Of a stretch of DNA of 64,000 nt, positions 1-8,046 are shown piece after piece (the stretch's first letter is position 1; every line of letters begins with the position of its first letter). Below the pieces are notes generated by a model, which was not told where the DNA came from, did no database searches, and was given only the letters and a program-made list of their open reading frames with translations. Both the position numbers and the translations under genes were made by a program. The stretch lies in the NCBI RefSeq assembly GCF_005771495.1, contig NZ_VAUW01000002.1:1-64000 (forward strand), given 5' to 3'. Origin of the DNA: Maribacter sp. ACAM166 (lineage in GTDB: Bacteria > Bacteroidota > Bacteroidia > Flavobacteriales > Flavobacteriaceae).

Positions 1-38
1 TCGAGATGATTTGGGAAAACAAGGTTATATTTAACATA

Positions 39-108
39 AGAGAAAGGTGTGGTTTTGAGTGCACCACAAAGGTAACTTTGAGGAACAGAATTCCCTTTCT
101 CTTTTTTA
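39..108 (+). terminator. Branched hairpin structure ending in a T-run
   Basis: A 9-bp outer stem (39-47 with 94-102) encloses three small hairpins: 48-53 with 63-68, 68-71 with 76-79, and 82-85 with 91-94. The right arm runs into a T-run at 102-107. On the plus strand this looks like a terminator for whatever enters from the left edge; on the minus strand it lies just past the truncated symporter. The arms are seen in the sequence; terminator function is inferred. Confidence 0.4.
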
Positions 109-113
109 ATCGT

Positions 114-902
114 TTAGGACGCTATTGGAAGCAAGCCTGTAATCACTACCACCATATAGTACCCTAAACCAAGGAATATATCTAGACCTGTTCTAGATAG
201 TAAAGCCGCCATTAACCCAAATACGGCATATGGTACAAGAATCATTGCCCATGATACCACAATCATACAAATTTTTTGAATGGCTTCAGTAAAACGAATA
301 ATGGGTTTTGCAGTTTCTTTTTTTAATTGGGTAATGGCTACGCCTATTATGATGGTAAAAATGACTACACCCAACATTTCTCCCATCAAGATAGATTCTA
401 ACGGATTATTTGGTATAAGGTTGGAAATCGCATTTGGGATGTTTTCCATAAGATTAGGAGCTTCTGTAGCTATCGATTGTTCTTCACTACTATTCGGAAA
501 ACCACCCAGCTTAAAGATATATTCACCAGGTTTCATAATGAGCGTTACGGTCAGACCTATTATAATGGAAATAGCAGTTGTGAAAACAAAATACAACAGT
601 AGTCTTAATCCAAATGTTTTAAGGTTTTCTGATGTGTTGCCAACAATTCCAGATATAATGGAGGCAAATATCAAGGGTATCATAATCATTTGTACCAGTC
701 TCATAAATACTTGACCTGGTAAGTCTAGCCAAGTGGCTAACCATAAACTTAAATCCTCTGATATCAGCCCTGTAGATGGGTTAAGAAGCATTCCCAGTCC
801 AGCTCCTAAAATCAACCCAATAATAACCTTAAGCCATAAGCGACCTTTTATTAAGTGCTCTAAGTGTACCGATAATTTATTAAGTGGTCTGATTTCTATC
901 AT
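114..902 (-). CDS. Sodium/proton:dicarboxylate or amino acid symporter (DAACS family), C-terminally truncated
   Basis: The 262 residues match the N-terminal 60% of DctA/GltP-type symporters. They include several hydrophobic helices and the conserved stretch PLIFASIISGIVG around residues 76-88. Family members have about 400-450 residues, and the hairpins and NMDGT-type helix that form the substrate and sodium sites lie in the missing part. The similarity stops at about residue 258 and the frame closes after four unrelated residues. The other two frames also hit stops at once, so a single frameshift does not explain the loss; a deletion or rearrangement does. The protein is probably not a working transporter. 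Family assignment is good; lack of function is inferred. Confidence 0.75.
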   Translation of the reverse strand: MIEIRPLNKLSVHLEHLIKGRLWLKVIIGLILGAGLGMLLNPSTGLISEDLSLWLATWLDLPGQVFMRLVQMIMIPLIFASIISGIVGNTSENLKTFGLRLLLYFVFTTAISIIIGLTVTLIMKPGEYIFKLGGFPNSSEEQSIATEAPNLMENIPNAISNLIPNNPLESILMGEMLGVVIFTIIIGVAITQLKKETAKPIIRFTEAIQKICMIVVSWAMILVPYAVFGLMAALLSRTGLDIFLGLGYYMVVVITGLLPIAS

Positions 903-947
903 TGTATCATATTCTTCTTAAGGTTTGCCAACGATTCGTGTATGAAG

Positions 948-1034
948 CGTTGGACATTTCGAAACACTTAATTTTCAATTTATAGTAAATTTTATTTTTT
1001 TCTATAAATATAATCTAACCATTTATGTCCAACG
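948..1034. repeat. Inverted repeat with 10-bp arms
   Basis: CGTTGGACAT at 948-957 is matched by its exact reverse complement at 1025-1034, 67 bp apart. A further CCAACG lies at 928-933. The repeat sits between the truncated symporter and the glycosyltransferase gene and could be a relic of a mobile or cassette-like boundary. No function is shown. Confidence 0.4.
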
Positions 1035-1065
1035 GTTATTACACGTTATTACCTACTGGCTTTTT

Positions 1066-2553
1066 TCAATCGAAAATATGCGCTTTATAATCTTTCCACC
1101 AGTTCTCAATATCAATTTTTGGTTTTCTGCAAATGTATAAAGGAATCCCGTTTTCTTCTCCAATCGCATATTTGTGAGTTATTATTTTAATCAATTCAAC
1201 TTCTTTAAAAACGTGTTCTACGGATGCTTTCTCGTTTCCTATACTAATCCAAACCAATGCCTCTTTTGTACCATATCCCCAAGTCCAAAAACTTCCGTGT
1301 CTGCTTATTGGATTTGGAAGGTTGTATTTCTTTCCTAATATTTTAAGTGCACCTGCCTCACCATAATTTTCTGCCCACAGAACATAATTATTTTTTTCAA
1401 TAGGATTTAAAGATTGATAAACACTATCTACCAACTTTACTTGTTCTTCCCACCCGAACATATCTGCATAATCTCCTGTTAATTCAATCCGTCCATTTTC
1501 CTCTTCAAATTGGGCATACTTGACATATTTTTCGATTGGTAGAATTGGTGTAAGTTCTGGAATGAAATAAATGGAAGGAACTAAAGTTACTATAGCTATT
1601 ACATACACCCAAATTGGCTTTTTAGAAAGTAAAGATTCTATTTTAACTGCTCCGCTAGCAAAAAGAACCGGATAAATGGCAAAGACATAATATGCTTTAG
1701 AATTTAGCAACCACATTGTACAGAAAATAATTATGGCGGCAATCCCAACTGCTCTGTATTTGTTTAAATTTTTATCTATTATTAATGCTCCTAAACCAAA
1801 GAGACTTATAATTAATGTAAAAGGGAAATTTAATTGTTCTAACCCAAATTCCATTGGATTTGTACTGTTTAATTGATTTTCGTTTAAAGCCCGTAAATGT
1901 TTTAAAAGAGGAAAGTCATTTTGCATTTGCCAAATGATATTAGGCAAAAAAATCAATAGTGAAATTAAAGCAGAAATATAGAGCCATTTATTTTTATAAA
2001 TAGTTCTTTTTTCATAGAAAAACAAACCAATAAAAAGTCCAAAAGCCCATACTAATATGGTGTACTTATTCATTAAACCTAATCCCAAAGCAATTCCCAA
2101 TAAAATTAAAAACTTTTTGTTCTTTGAGTTTATAAACTTAATAATGAAGTAAAAACCTAATGTCCAAAATAATTGGTCAAATGCAACTGGTTGGAATAAA
2201 GTGTGATTTCGGTAAAATGGTAGAAATGCAAGGATACATATTCCAGATAATAAAATCGCCTTTGATTTTCCACCGAGTTCTTTGGCTATTAAACAGCATA
2301 AAATTAGAATTCCAACACCTGCTAATGTTGGAAATAACCTAACCCCCCAAAGAGAATAATCAAAAGACCAATAAGATAATTTTCCAATTAGTGCAATAAA
2401 GGGTGGAAATTCCATAAATCCCCAATCAAGGTGTTCACTTGCGGATAAATGAAGTAATTCATCACGATGAAAACCATAATTCTGATTCCCAAACCATTGT
2501 ATTAATAGTTTAACAAAAGAAAGAATTAAAATTATTGGTAAATATTTTTTCAT
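1066..2553 (-). CDS. Membrane glycosyltransferase of the GT39/ArnT-like (PMT_2) superfamily
   Basis: This 495-residue protein has an N-terminal signal-anchor and about ten hydrophobic helices over residues 1-340, then a soluble C-terminal domain. The motif FHRDELLHL near residue 28 resembles the acidic first-loop motif of polyprenyl-phosphate-sugar-dependent glycosyltransferases (GT-C fold). Such enzymes move a sugar from a lipid carrier to an acceptor on the outer face of the cytoplasmic membrane. No lipid-A or protein-glycosylation genes lie nearby, so the acceptor is unknown. The gene stands alone between a truncated gene and an unrelated one, next to an inverted repeat, so it may have been acquired separately. 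Fold is well supported; substrate is not. Confidence 0.75.
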   Translation of the reverse strand: MKKYLPIILILSFVKLLIQWFGNQNYGFHRDELLHLSASEHLDWGFMEFPPFIALIGKLSYWSFDYSLWGVRLFPTLAGVGILILCCLIAKELGGKSKAILLSGICILAFLPFYRNHTLFQPVAFDQLFWTLGFYFIIKFINSKNKKFLILLGIALGLGLMNKYTILVWAFGLFIGLFFYEKRTIYKNKWLYISALISLLIFLPNIIWQMQNDFPLLKHLRALNENQLNSTNPMEFGLEQLNFPFTLIISLFGLGALIIDKNLNKYRAVGIAAIIIFCTMWLLNSKAYYVFAIYPVLFASGAVKIESLLSKKPIWVYVIAIVTLVPSIYFIPELTPILPIEKYVKYAQFEEENGRIELTGDYADMFGWEEQVKLVDSVYQSLNPIEKNNYVLWAENYGEAGALKILGKKYNLPNPISRHGSFWTWGYGTKEALVWISIGNEKASVEHVFKEVELIKIITHKYAIGEENGIPLYICRKPKIDIENWWKDYKAHIFD

Positions 2554-2726
2554 TAGTTTTTGAGCTTGCAGGTCACAATTTAGATAGCATCATTGATGAT
2601 ACCCCACTCATAAGTTCAAGTTACTATTCTTTTAATTAAATGTAAACCGATTTTGTCACTACTGTTTTTACAATCACGGTGAAAACAGGTATCAGATAAT
2701 TCCTAAAACTACGAACTGTCACCTAT

Positions 2727-3218
2727 TTACTTCATCAACTTCTTCATCTCCTCAACAATATTATAAGCTGCAGGGCATATTTCAACATTCTTAAGAGTAA
2801 GGTTACTTATTTGTTGAAATTTTTTTCGATCTGTATGGGGAAATTCGCGGCAAGCCTTTGGGCGTATATTGTAAATTGAACAATAATTATCAGCCCCTAG
2901 AAAAGTACAGGGCACCTGTTGCAAAACAAAATCATTGTCCTCATCTACACGTAAATAAGTGTCAATGAGCTTTTGGGGCTTCATTTTAAACGACTTAGAA
3001 ATACGTTCTACATCGGCATTGGTAAAAAGCGGTCCCGTAGTTTTACAGCAATTCGCACAGGTAAGACAGTCGGTGCGTTCAAATTCGGTCTCATGCAGCT
3101 CTTGCATTATATAGTCTAAATTCTTGGGCGGCTTCTTTCTAAGTTTGACAAAGAACTTTTTGTTTTCACTATGTTTTTCCTTAGCTTTTTTCGACAACTG
3201 ACGTAAAACCTCCTCCAT
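2727..3218 (-). CDS. YkgJ family cysteine cluster protein
   Basis: The protein has 163 residues. Its cysteines follow the YkgJ (CxCxxCC) pattern: CLTCANCC near residues 56-63 and further cysteines in CTFLGADNYCSIYNIRPKAC, with a final CPAA. The family is thought to bind a metal, zinc or iron-sulfur, but its role is not established. The N-terminal 40 residues are lysine-rich. The gene diverges from the methyltransferase gene across 75 bp. Confidence 0.85.
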   Translation of the reverse strand: MEEVLRQLSKKAKEKHSENKKFFVKLRKKPPKNLDYIMQELHETEFERTDCLTCANCCKTTGPLFTNADVERISKSFKMKPQKLIDTYLRVDEDNDFVLQQVPCTFLGADNYCSIYNIRPKACREFPHTDRKKFQQISNLTLKNVEICPAAYNIVEEMKKLMK

Positions 3219-3235
3219 ATTCTAAAATTATTAGT

Positions 3236-3243
3236 CAAAACTA
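3236..3243 (-). promoter_or_regulatory. Bacteroidota -7 element of the ykgJ-like gene
   Basis: The minus strand reads TAGTTTTG, an exact TAnnTTTG match, 17 bp before the start codon. No TTG -33 box sits at the usual distance, so this is a partial match. Confidence 0.4.
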
Positions 3244-3293
3244 GGAAAGTAGGAATAAAAAGAGAGATTTTTGCACTTAGAAATACATCTATT

Positions 3294-4007
3294 TTGAACG
3301 ACGATATATTAGGCACTGCACTTTTAGACTACCAAGAAGGTAGGTATACTGAAGATATTTTAACGTATTCTTCATTGAACGAAGAAGATGTTTTACCAAT
3401 ACCCTATATGTTCAGAAGCTTTAAAGATATGCCTGCACTTGAACAAAAGGCACTAAAAAGCTGTAAAGGCAACGTTCTGGATATTGGTTGTGGTGCAGGG
3501 AGTCATAGTCTTTATCTCCAAAGAAAAGGGCTTACAGTTACTGGCCTTGATTCTTCAAAAGGTGCGATTCAAGTATGCAAACAAAGAGGCGTAAAAAATA
3601 ACATTCACCAAAATATTTTAGACTACGAAGGTGAAACTTTTGATACACTTTTAATTTTAATGAACGGTGTAGGATTAGCTGGAACCTTAAAGGAGCTTGA
3701 GAAATTCTTCTCAAAATTAAAATCTCTGTTAAAAAAAGGAGGTCAAATTCTCTTGGATTCATCTGATATCATTTACATGTTCGAAAATGACGAAGATGGC
3801 GGATATTGGATTCCTGATGAAACGACCTATTATGGTGAAGTTAACTTCACCATAAAATATAAAAATAAAAAAACCAAACCATTTCAGTGGTTATACGTAG
3901 ATTATAATACGCTACAGCGTGCAGCGAATTTCAATCATTTAAGTTGTGAACTACTTATGGAAGGTGAACATTACGACTATTTAGCAAGATTGACGCATGC
4001 CAAATAA
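3294..4007 (+). CDS. Class I SAM-dependent methyltransferase
   Basis: The 237-residue protein carries the Rossmann-fold SAM motif VLDIGCGAG near residue 62, followed by an acidic residue in TVTGLDSS that would bind the ribose hydroxyls. The substrate cannot be read from the sequence. No in-frame ATG lies upstream; the frame opens with TTG at 3294. The residues right after it look like true family N-terminus, whereas the first ATG at residue 39 would remove that segment, so I prefer TTG. The gene diverges from the YkgJ-type gene and is followed 41 bp later by a lipoprotein gene. Confidence 0.8.
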   Translation: MNDDILGTALLDYQEGRYTEDILTYSSLNEEDVLPIPYMFRSFKDMPALEQKALKSCKGNVLDIGCGAGSHSLYLQRKGLTVTGLDSSKGAIQVCKQRGVKNNIHQNILDYEGETFDTLLILMNGVGLAGTLKELEKFFSKLKSLLKKGGQILLDSSDIIYMFENDEDGGYWIPDETTYYGEVNFTIKYKNKKTKPFQWLYVDYNTLQRAANFNHLSCELLMEGEHYDYLARLTHAK

Positions 4008-4035
4008 TAGCATCCCGATTTTTTCGTTATGCTAT
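4007..4035. repeat. 7-bp inverted repeat between methyltransferase and lipoprotein genes
   Basis: ATAGCAT (4007-4013) pairs with ATGCTAT (4029-4035) around a 15-base loop that contains six Ts. It begins at the methyltransferase stop codon and ends 13 bp before the next start. It may be a weak processing or termination hairpin. Confidence 0.3.
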
Positions 4036-4048
4036 CAGACAAACCAAG

Positions 4049-4966
4049 ATGATGAATATATTCAAAAGATTATTATTAGTACTACTAATTGCTTTCACCA
4101 TTTCCTGTTCGAAAAGTGCTTCTGGTTCAGATGACGAAGCAACATCTACCACAGTAGACAAAAAAGCTAACTTGTTAGCAGCTGGAGATTCTGCCAATGA
4201 TATTCTATCTACTGATAATTTTGATAAAATTTTAATTGAAATTGGATATGTAACAGGCTTCAAACCTACAACATCTGCAATGACTCAGTTTACAGATTAT
4301 TTGCGCCAACACACGTTCAAAGAAGACATAGAAATTATTTATAATGAATTACCTAGTCCTGCAGAAGACGAACTCACTTTAAAAGAAATTTCAGATCTAG
4401 AAACAAAAAATAGAACAGCATTTAATACCGGTAGCACTTTAGCTATCTATATCTATTTTGCAGATTCACCTGCAGAAGGTGATGATTTAGAGGATGGCTT
4501 GGTCACTTTAGGAGCTGTTTTTCAAAATACTTCAATGATTATTCATGAAGTAACGGTTAGAAAATTAGCGGCGAGAAGCTTTTCAATTAGTGATGCAGAT
4601 GTAGAAACCACTACCTTAAACCATGAGTTTGGCCACCTTTTCGGCTTAGTCAATTTAGGCACCGATATGGTAAACGACCATCAATCAGAATCTGAAAATA
4701 GTGATGGTGAAATGGCCGGTGACAACCACTGTAACCAAAATGGTTGTCTTATGCGATCAGAACTGCAATTTGGTGGTCCGGTAAGCGGAAAATCTCATCA
4801 AGCAACTTCAAAAGAACTGTACGAAGATGGCATAAAATCAGCCTGTACGCTTTCTGGAAATACTGTCTTAGGCCTTTTACAGCAAAAATCAGCAAAGGGA
4901 AGTGCCGCAACTGTTGAACTTGACCCAGAATGTATATTGGATATTCGCGCCAATGGAGGACGCTAA
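4049..4966 (+). CDS. Zincin-type membrane lipoprotein metalloprotease
   Basis: The 305-residue protein has a lipoprotein signal peptide with the cysteine at about residue 20 (AFTISCSKS), so it should be anchored to a membrane facing the periplasm or outside. The zinc motif NHEFGHLFGL near residues 191-200 supplies HExxH. A histidine- and cysteine-rich stretch follows, ending in CLMR, which fits a metzincin-like Met-turn. It is therefore probably an active zinc endopeptidase of unknown substrate. The start is ATGATG; the first is used here and the second would also do. It is convergent with queE and I see no clear terminator in the 63 bp between them. Confidence 0.75.
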   Translation: MMNIFKRLLLVLLIAFTISCSKSASGSDDEATSTTVDKKANLLAAGDSANDILSTDNFDKILIEIGYVTGFKPTTSAMTQFTDYLRQHTFKEDIEIIYNELPSPAEDELTLKEISDLETKNRTAFNTGSTLAIYIYFADSPAEGDDLEDGLVTLGAVFQNTSMIIHEVTVRKLAARSFSISDADVETTTLNHEFGHLFGLVNLGTDMVNDHQSESENSDGEMAGDNHCNQNGCLMRSELQFGGPVSGKSHQATSKELYEDGIKSACTLSGNTVLGLLQQKSAKGSAATVELDPECILDIRANGGR

Positions 4967-5029
4967 TTCTCGATGCTATAGAAATCAATTTTCTCTAAAA
5001 ACAAAGTTTATTGAACGCCTTACCAAACT

Positions 5030-5662
5030 CTAAGGGATATTCAAATACTTATGTGTTTGCAATGAAACTTTCCATTTTGGGTTTTTCATCACATAATCTA
5101 CAATCATCGGAACGACTTTATCTCTAACACTCCATTCTGGCTGTAAGTACAAAATACAGTTCGAGTTTGTTTTAGCCGCTTGTTCCTCTGCAAAAATTAA
5201 ATCGTGCTTATTAAAAATAATCACCTTAAGTTCATGAGCTTCATCGTAGATTCTACCTTCAGGTAATTTATTTTTTTTGGGAGAAAGACAAATCCAATCC
5301 CAATCGCCAGTTAGCGTATACGCCCCTGAAGTTTCAATGTGTGTTTTTAAACCTTTATCCTTTAACGCTTTGGTCAACGGTCTCATATCCCACATTAAAG
5401 GCTCACCACCTGTAACTACAATCGTGTCAGAATAGGCCACGGCATTTGTGACAATTTTTTCAATATCTGTGGGTGGGTGGGTTTCCGCATTCCAACTTTC
5501 CTTAACATCACACCAATGACAACCAACATCACAACCTCCAACTCGAATAAAATAGGCAGCAGTTCCTTTATGAAAACCTTCGCCCTGTATGGTGTAAAAT
5601 TCTTCCATTAAGGGCAAAAACACCCCTTGATTCACCTTCTCAAGTACCTCTACATTTTTCAT
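5030..5662 (-). CDS. queE: 7-carboxy-7-deazaguanine synthase QueE
   Basis: QueE is the radical-SAM enzyme that converts 6-carboxy-tetrahydropterin to 7-carboxy-7-deazaguanine, a step towards queuosine. The 210-residue protein has the cluster-binding cysteines in GGCDVGCHWCDVKESW near residues 43-58, CX3CX2C as in canonical radical-SAM enzymes. The N-terminal FYTIQGEG motif (residues 22-29) and VVTGGEPLMW near residue 98 are typical of the family. No other queuosine genes are in this window. Its ATG lies only four bases after an exact -7 element. Confidence 0.92.
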   Translation of the reverse strand: MKNVEVLEKVNQGVFLPLMEEFYTIQGEGFHKGTAAYFIRVGGCDVGCHWCDVKESWNAETHPPTDIEKIVTNAVAYSDTIVVTGGEPLMWDMRPLTKALKDKGLKTHIETSGAYTLTGDWDWICLSPKKNKLPEGRIYDEAHELKVIIFNKHDLIFAEEQAAKTNSNCILYLQPEWSVRDKVVPMIVDYVMKNPKWKVSLQTHKYLNIP

Positions 5663-5666
5663 CTGG

Positions 5667-5674
5667 CAAAGATA
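5667..5674 (-). promoter_or_regulatory. Bacteroidota -7 element of queE, almost touching the start codon
   Basis: The minus strand reads TATCTTTG, an exact TAnnTTTG match. Only four bases separate it from the queE ATG, which implies a leaderless or near-leaderless mRNA. No TTG -33 box is evident. Confidence 0.5.
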
Positions 5675-5790
5675 CGTTTTAGTTCCTAATTCCTATAGCC
5701 AGTCAGGTCCAGAATATATACCACCGAACCTATTCGTCATAGCGCTTCACCTGTTGAAAACTAAGTAGTATTTAAGATAGGTCTTCGCTT

Positions 5791-5819
5791 TTGGTTTGCT
5801 TAAAAATCCCTTATTTTTA
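5791..5819 (+). promoter_or_regulatory. Candidate promoter of the HerA-like operon
   Basis: TTG at 5791-5793, an 18-bp spacer and TATTTTTA at 5812-5819 approach the TTG-N19-TAnnTTTG consensus. The ATG follows 15 bp later. Confidence 0.45.
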
Positions 5820-5834
5820 TCCAAAATTCATATA

Positions 5835-7340
5835 ATGGCTGGTACCAAAGATTTTTTTAACCATATCGAAAAGGGATATACCACCAAAGGCGATTACATT
5901 GTAATGGGTGCGGCCATGTTAAATGGTGAAGCCGTAAAGGATGCCTTGGTTAAAATTCCACTAAAAACACTGAATAGGCATGGGCTAATTGCCGGTGCTA
6001 CAGGTACTGGAAAGACTAAAACACTTCAAATAATAGCAGAAAATCTATCCCAAAAGGGAATACCCGTTCTTTTAATGGATTTAAAGGGTGATTTGAGCGG
6101 ACTAGCACAACCAAGTCCTGGTCATGCTAAAATAGACGAGCGACATGCTAAAATCGGTATCCCATTTGAAGCTAGTAGTTTTCCTGTTGAAATACTTTCT
6201 TTATCAGAACAAGATGGTGTCAAATTAAGGGCAACAGTATCTGAATTTGGACCTGTACTCTTATCTCGAATTCTTGACCTTTCTGAAACTCAAGAAGGCA
6301 TCGTTGCCGTGGTTTTCAAATACTGCGATGATAATAAAATGCCTTTATTAGATTTAAAAGATTTCAAAAAAGTATTACAATACGCAACAGGAGCTGGAAA
6401 AGCGGAGTTCGCTAAAGAATATGGTAGAATTTCAACGAGCTCAACCGGTACGATACTTAGAAAAATTATTGAACTAGAGCAACAAGGTGCAGAATTGTTC
6501 TTTGGCGAAAAGTCTTTTGATGTTAATGACTTAACACGAATAGATGAAAAAGGACGTGGTTATATTAATATTCTAAGGTTGACCGATATACAAGATAGAC
6601 CAAAGTTGTTCTCAACATTTATGCTAAGTTTATTGGCAGAAATTTACTCAACGTTCCCGGAACAGGGTGATAGTGACCAACCAGAGCTCATACTTTTCAT
6701 AGACGAAGCACATCTTATTTTCAAGGAAGCATCGAAAGCATTATTAGACCAAATTGAAAGTATCGTAAAACTGATCCGTTCAAAGGGCATAGGTCTTTAT
6801 TTTGTGACTCAGAACCCAACTGACGTACCAAATGAGGTATTAGCTCAATTAGGTCTGAAAGTACAGCATGCATTAAGAGCATTTACCGCTAGAGATAGAA
6901 AGGCGATAAAAATGACGGCAGAAAACTATCCTGAATCTGAATACTATGATACCAAAGAGGTGCTTACATCTTTAGGTATTGGTGAAGCACTCATTTCAGC
7001 TTTGGACGAAAAAGGGAGACCGACACCACTTGCGGCCACATTGTTACGAGCACCCATGAGCAGAATGGATGTGCTAACAAATAAGGAATTGAAAGACGTT
7101 ATCGACAGCTCTACGTTGGTGAAAAAATACAACGAAATTATAGATCGAGAAAGTGCTTACGAAATCCTAAACGAAAAGATTGAGAAGGCCGAAAAACTTG
7201 CAGAAAAAGAAAAGAACAAACCAACACCAAGAAGAACCACCAGTAGACAAAGTACAAGGCAAAATCCGATAATAAAGGTATTGACAAGTGCTACATTTAT
7301 TAGAGGCGTACTAGGAATATTAAAAAAAGTAATGCGATAG
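5835..7340 (+). CDS. HerA-like P-loop ATPase (DUF853 family)
   Basis: From ATG 5835 the protein has 501 residues. A TTG-started extension from 5796 is possible but would run through the candidate promoter. Walker A is GATGTGKTKT near residue 57 and Walker B is LILFIDEAHLIF near residue 290, followed by a sensor-like FVTQNPTDVP. This is the layout of the HerA/DUF853 branch of the FtsK-HerA ATPases. The family is usually described as a putative DNA-translocating or helicase-like ATPase without a firm role, and no NurA nuclease gene is adjacent. The C-terminal 70 residues are basic and lysine-rich. A small lipoprotein gene follows after 5 bp, probably in one transcript. Confidence 0.85.
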   Translation: MAGTKDFFNHIEKGYTTKGDYIVMGAAMLNGEAVKDALVKIPLKTLNRHGLIAGATGTGKTKTLQIIAENLSQKGIPVLLMDLKGDLSGLAQPSPGHAKIDERHAKIGIPFEASSFPVEILSLSEQDGVKLRATVSEFGPVLLSRILDLSETQEGIVAVVFKYCDDNKMPLLDLKDFKKVLQYATGAGKAEFAKEYGRISTSSTGTILRKIIELEQQGAELFFGEKSFDVNDLTRIDEKGRGYINILRLTDIQDRPKLFSTFMLSLLAEIYSTFPEQGDSDQPELILFIDEAHLIFKEASKALLDQIESIVKLIRSKGIGLYFVTQNPTDVPNEVLAQLGLKVQHALRAFTARDRKAIKMTAENYPESEYYDTKEVLTSLGIGEALISALDEKGRPTPLAATLLRAPMSRMDVLTNKELKDVIDSSTLVKKYNEIIDRESAYEILNEKIEKAEKLAEKEKNKPTPRRTTSRQSTRQNPIIKVLTSATFIRGVLGILKKVMR

Positions 7341-7345
7341 GAAAT

Positions 7346-7900
7346 ATGAAAACGAGTTATACACTAGTATTAATTTTAAGCAGCTGTCTATTTTATAATT
7401 GCGAAAGCGTTAAAACGAATGATTTTCAAATATCTGGAGACCAAGTAGGCAGATTGAGTAAACAAAGTCTAGCAAGAGATATTGACCTTATTTTTGAGAA
7501 AGATTCGGTCGTACAGGATACGGTAAAATTACATTTTGGGAGTGGTGCAAGTAAAATCATGATATTTGAAAAAGGAGGCGAACTTCTACTTACACTTACT
7601 CCAAATACAGATAGCATTGCAACCATTCAAAATGTGCAAATTAATGATGGTCGTTTTATTACGGAGAAAGGCATTACCAAAAATTGTACGTTTAAAGATA
7701 TTAAAGAGAATTATTCAATAAAGAAAATCATTACTTCTTTAAACAATGTGGTAGTATTATTAAAAGACAGCGATCTCTATTTTACTATTGACAAGAAAGA
7801 ATTGCCAGGCAGCCTAAGATACAACGCTAATTCTAAAATTGAAGAAGTCCAAATACCAGATAAGGCAAAGGTAAAATACATGATGGTCGGTTGGGACTGA
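7346..7900 (+). CDS. Putative lipoprotein of unknown function
   Basis: I do not recognise this 184-residue protein. It has an N-terminal hydrophobic segment ending in LFYNCES, a plausible lipobox with Cys at about 19, and the rest is soluble and probably mostly beta strand. It starts 5 bp after the HerA-like gene and is probably co-transcribed with it, although one product would be cytoplasmic and the other exported. Confidence 0.6.
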   Translation: MKTSYTLVLILSSCLFYNCESVKTNDFQISGDQVGRLSKQSLARDIDLIFEKDSVVQDTVKLHFGSGASKIMIFEKGGELLLTLTPNTDSIATIQNVQINDGRFITEKGITKNCTFKDIKENYSIKKIITSLNNVVVLLKDSDLYFTIDKKELPGSLRYNANSKIEEVQIPDKAKVKYMMVGWD

Positions 7901-8046
7901 TTATCTGTAATTGGCCAAGCAATTAATGATTGAAGGCCACACATTTAATTCTGTCAGACCAATACACCATATTAGTAGCCATTAACGGAAACTGAAAATT
8001 CAGTTGATAATGGTTATTTTTCAAATCATTTAACAGCAATCTTCTC

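Noticed and set aside
39-102. tRNA gene
   Set aside because: The fold has a closing stem and three arms, but arm lengths and loops do not fit tRNA and there is no T-loop GTTCRA or anticodon loop.
280-714. Plus-strand open frame of 144 codons opposite the symporter
   Set aside because: The minus frame carries clear symporter sequence, so this is a shadow.
2662-2688. 7-bp inverted repeat (CTGTTTT/AAAACAG) downstream of the YkgJ-type gene as a terminator
   Set aside because: It has a 13-base loop and no T-run on either strand.
5796-5834. Thirteen-residue N-terminal extension of the HerA-like ATPase from TTG
   Set aside because: It would overlap the candidate -7 box, and a good ATG with the family N-terminus follows.
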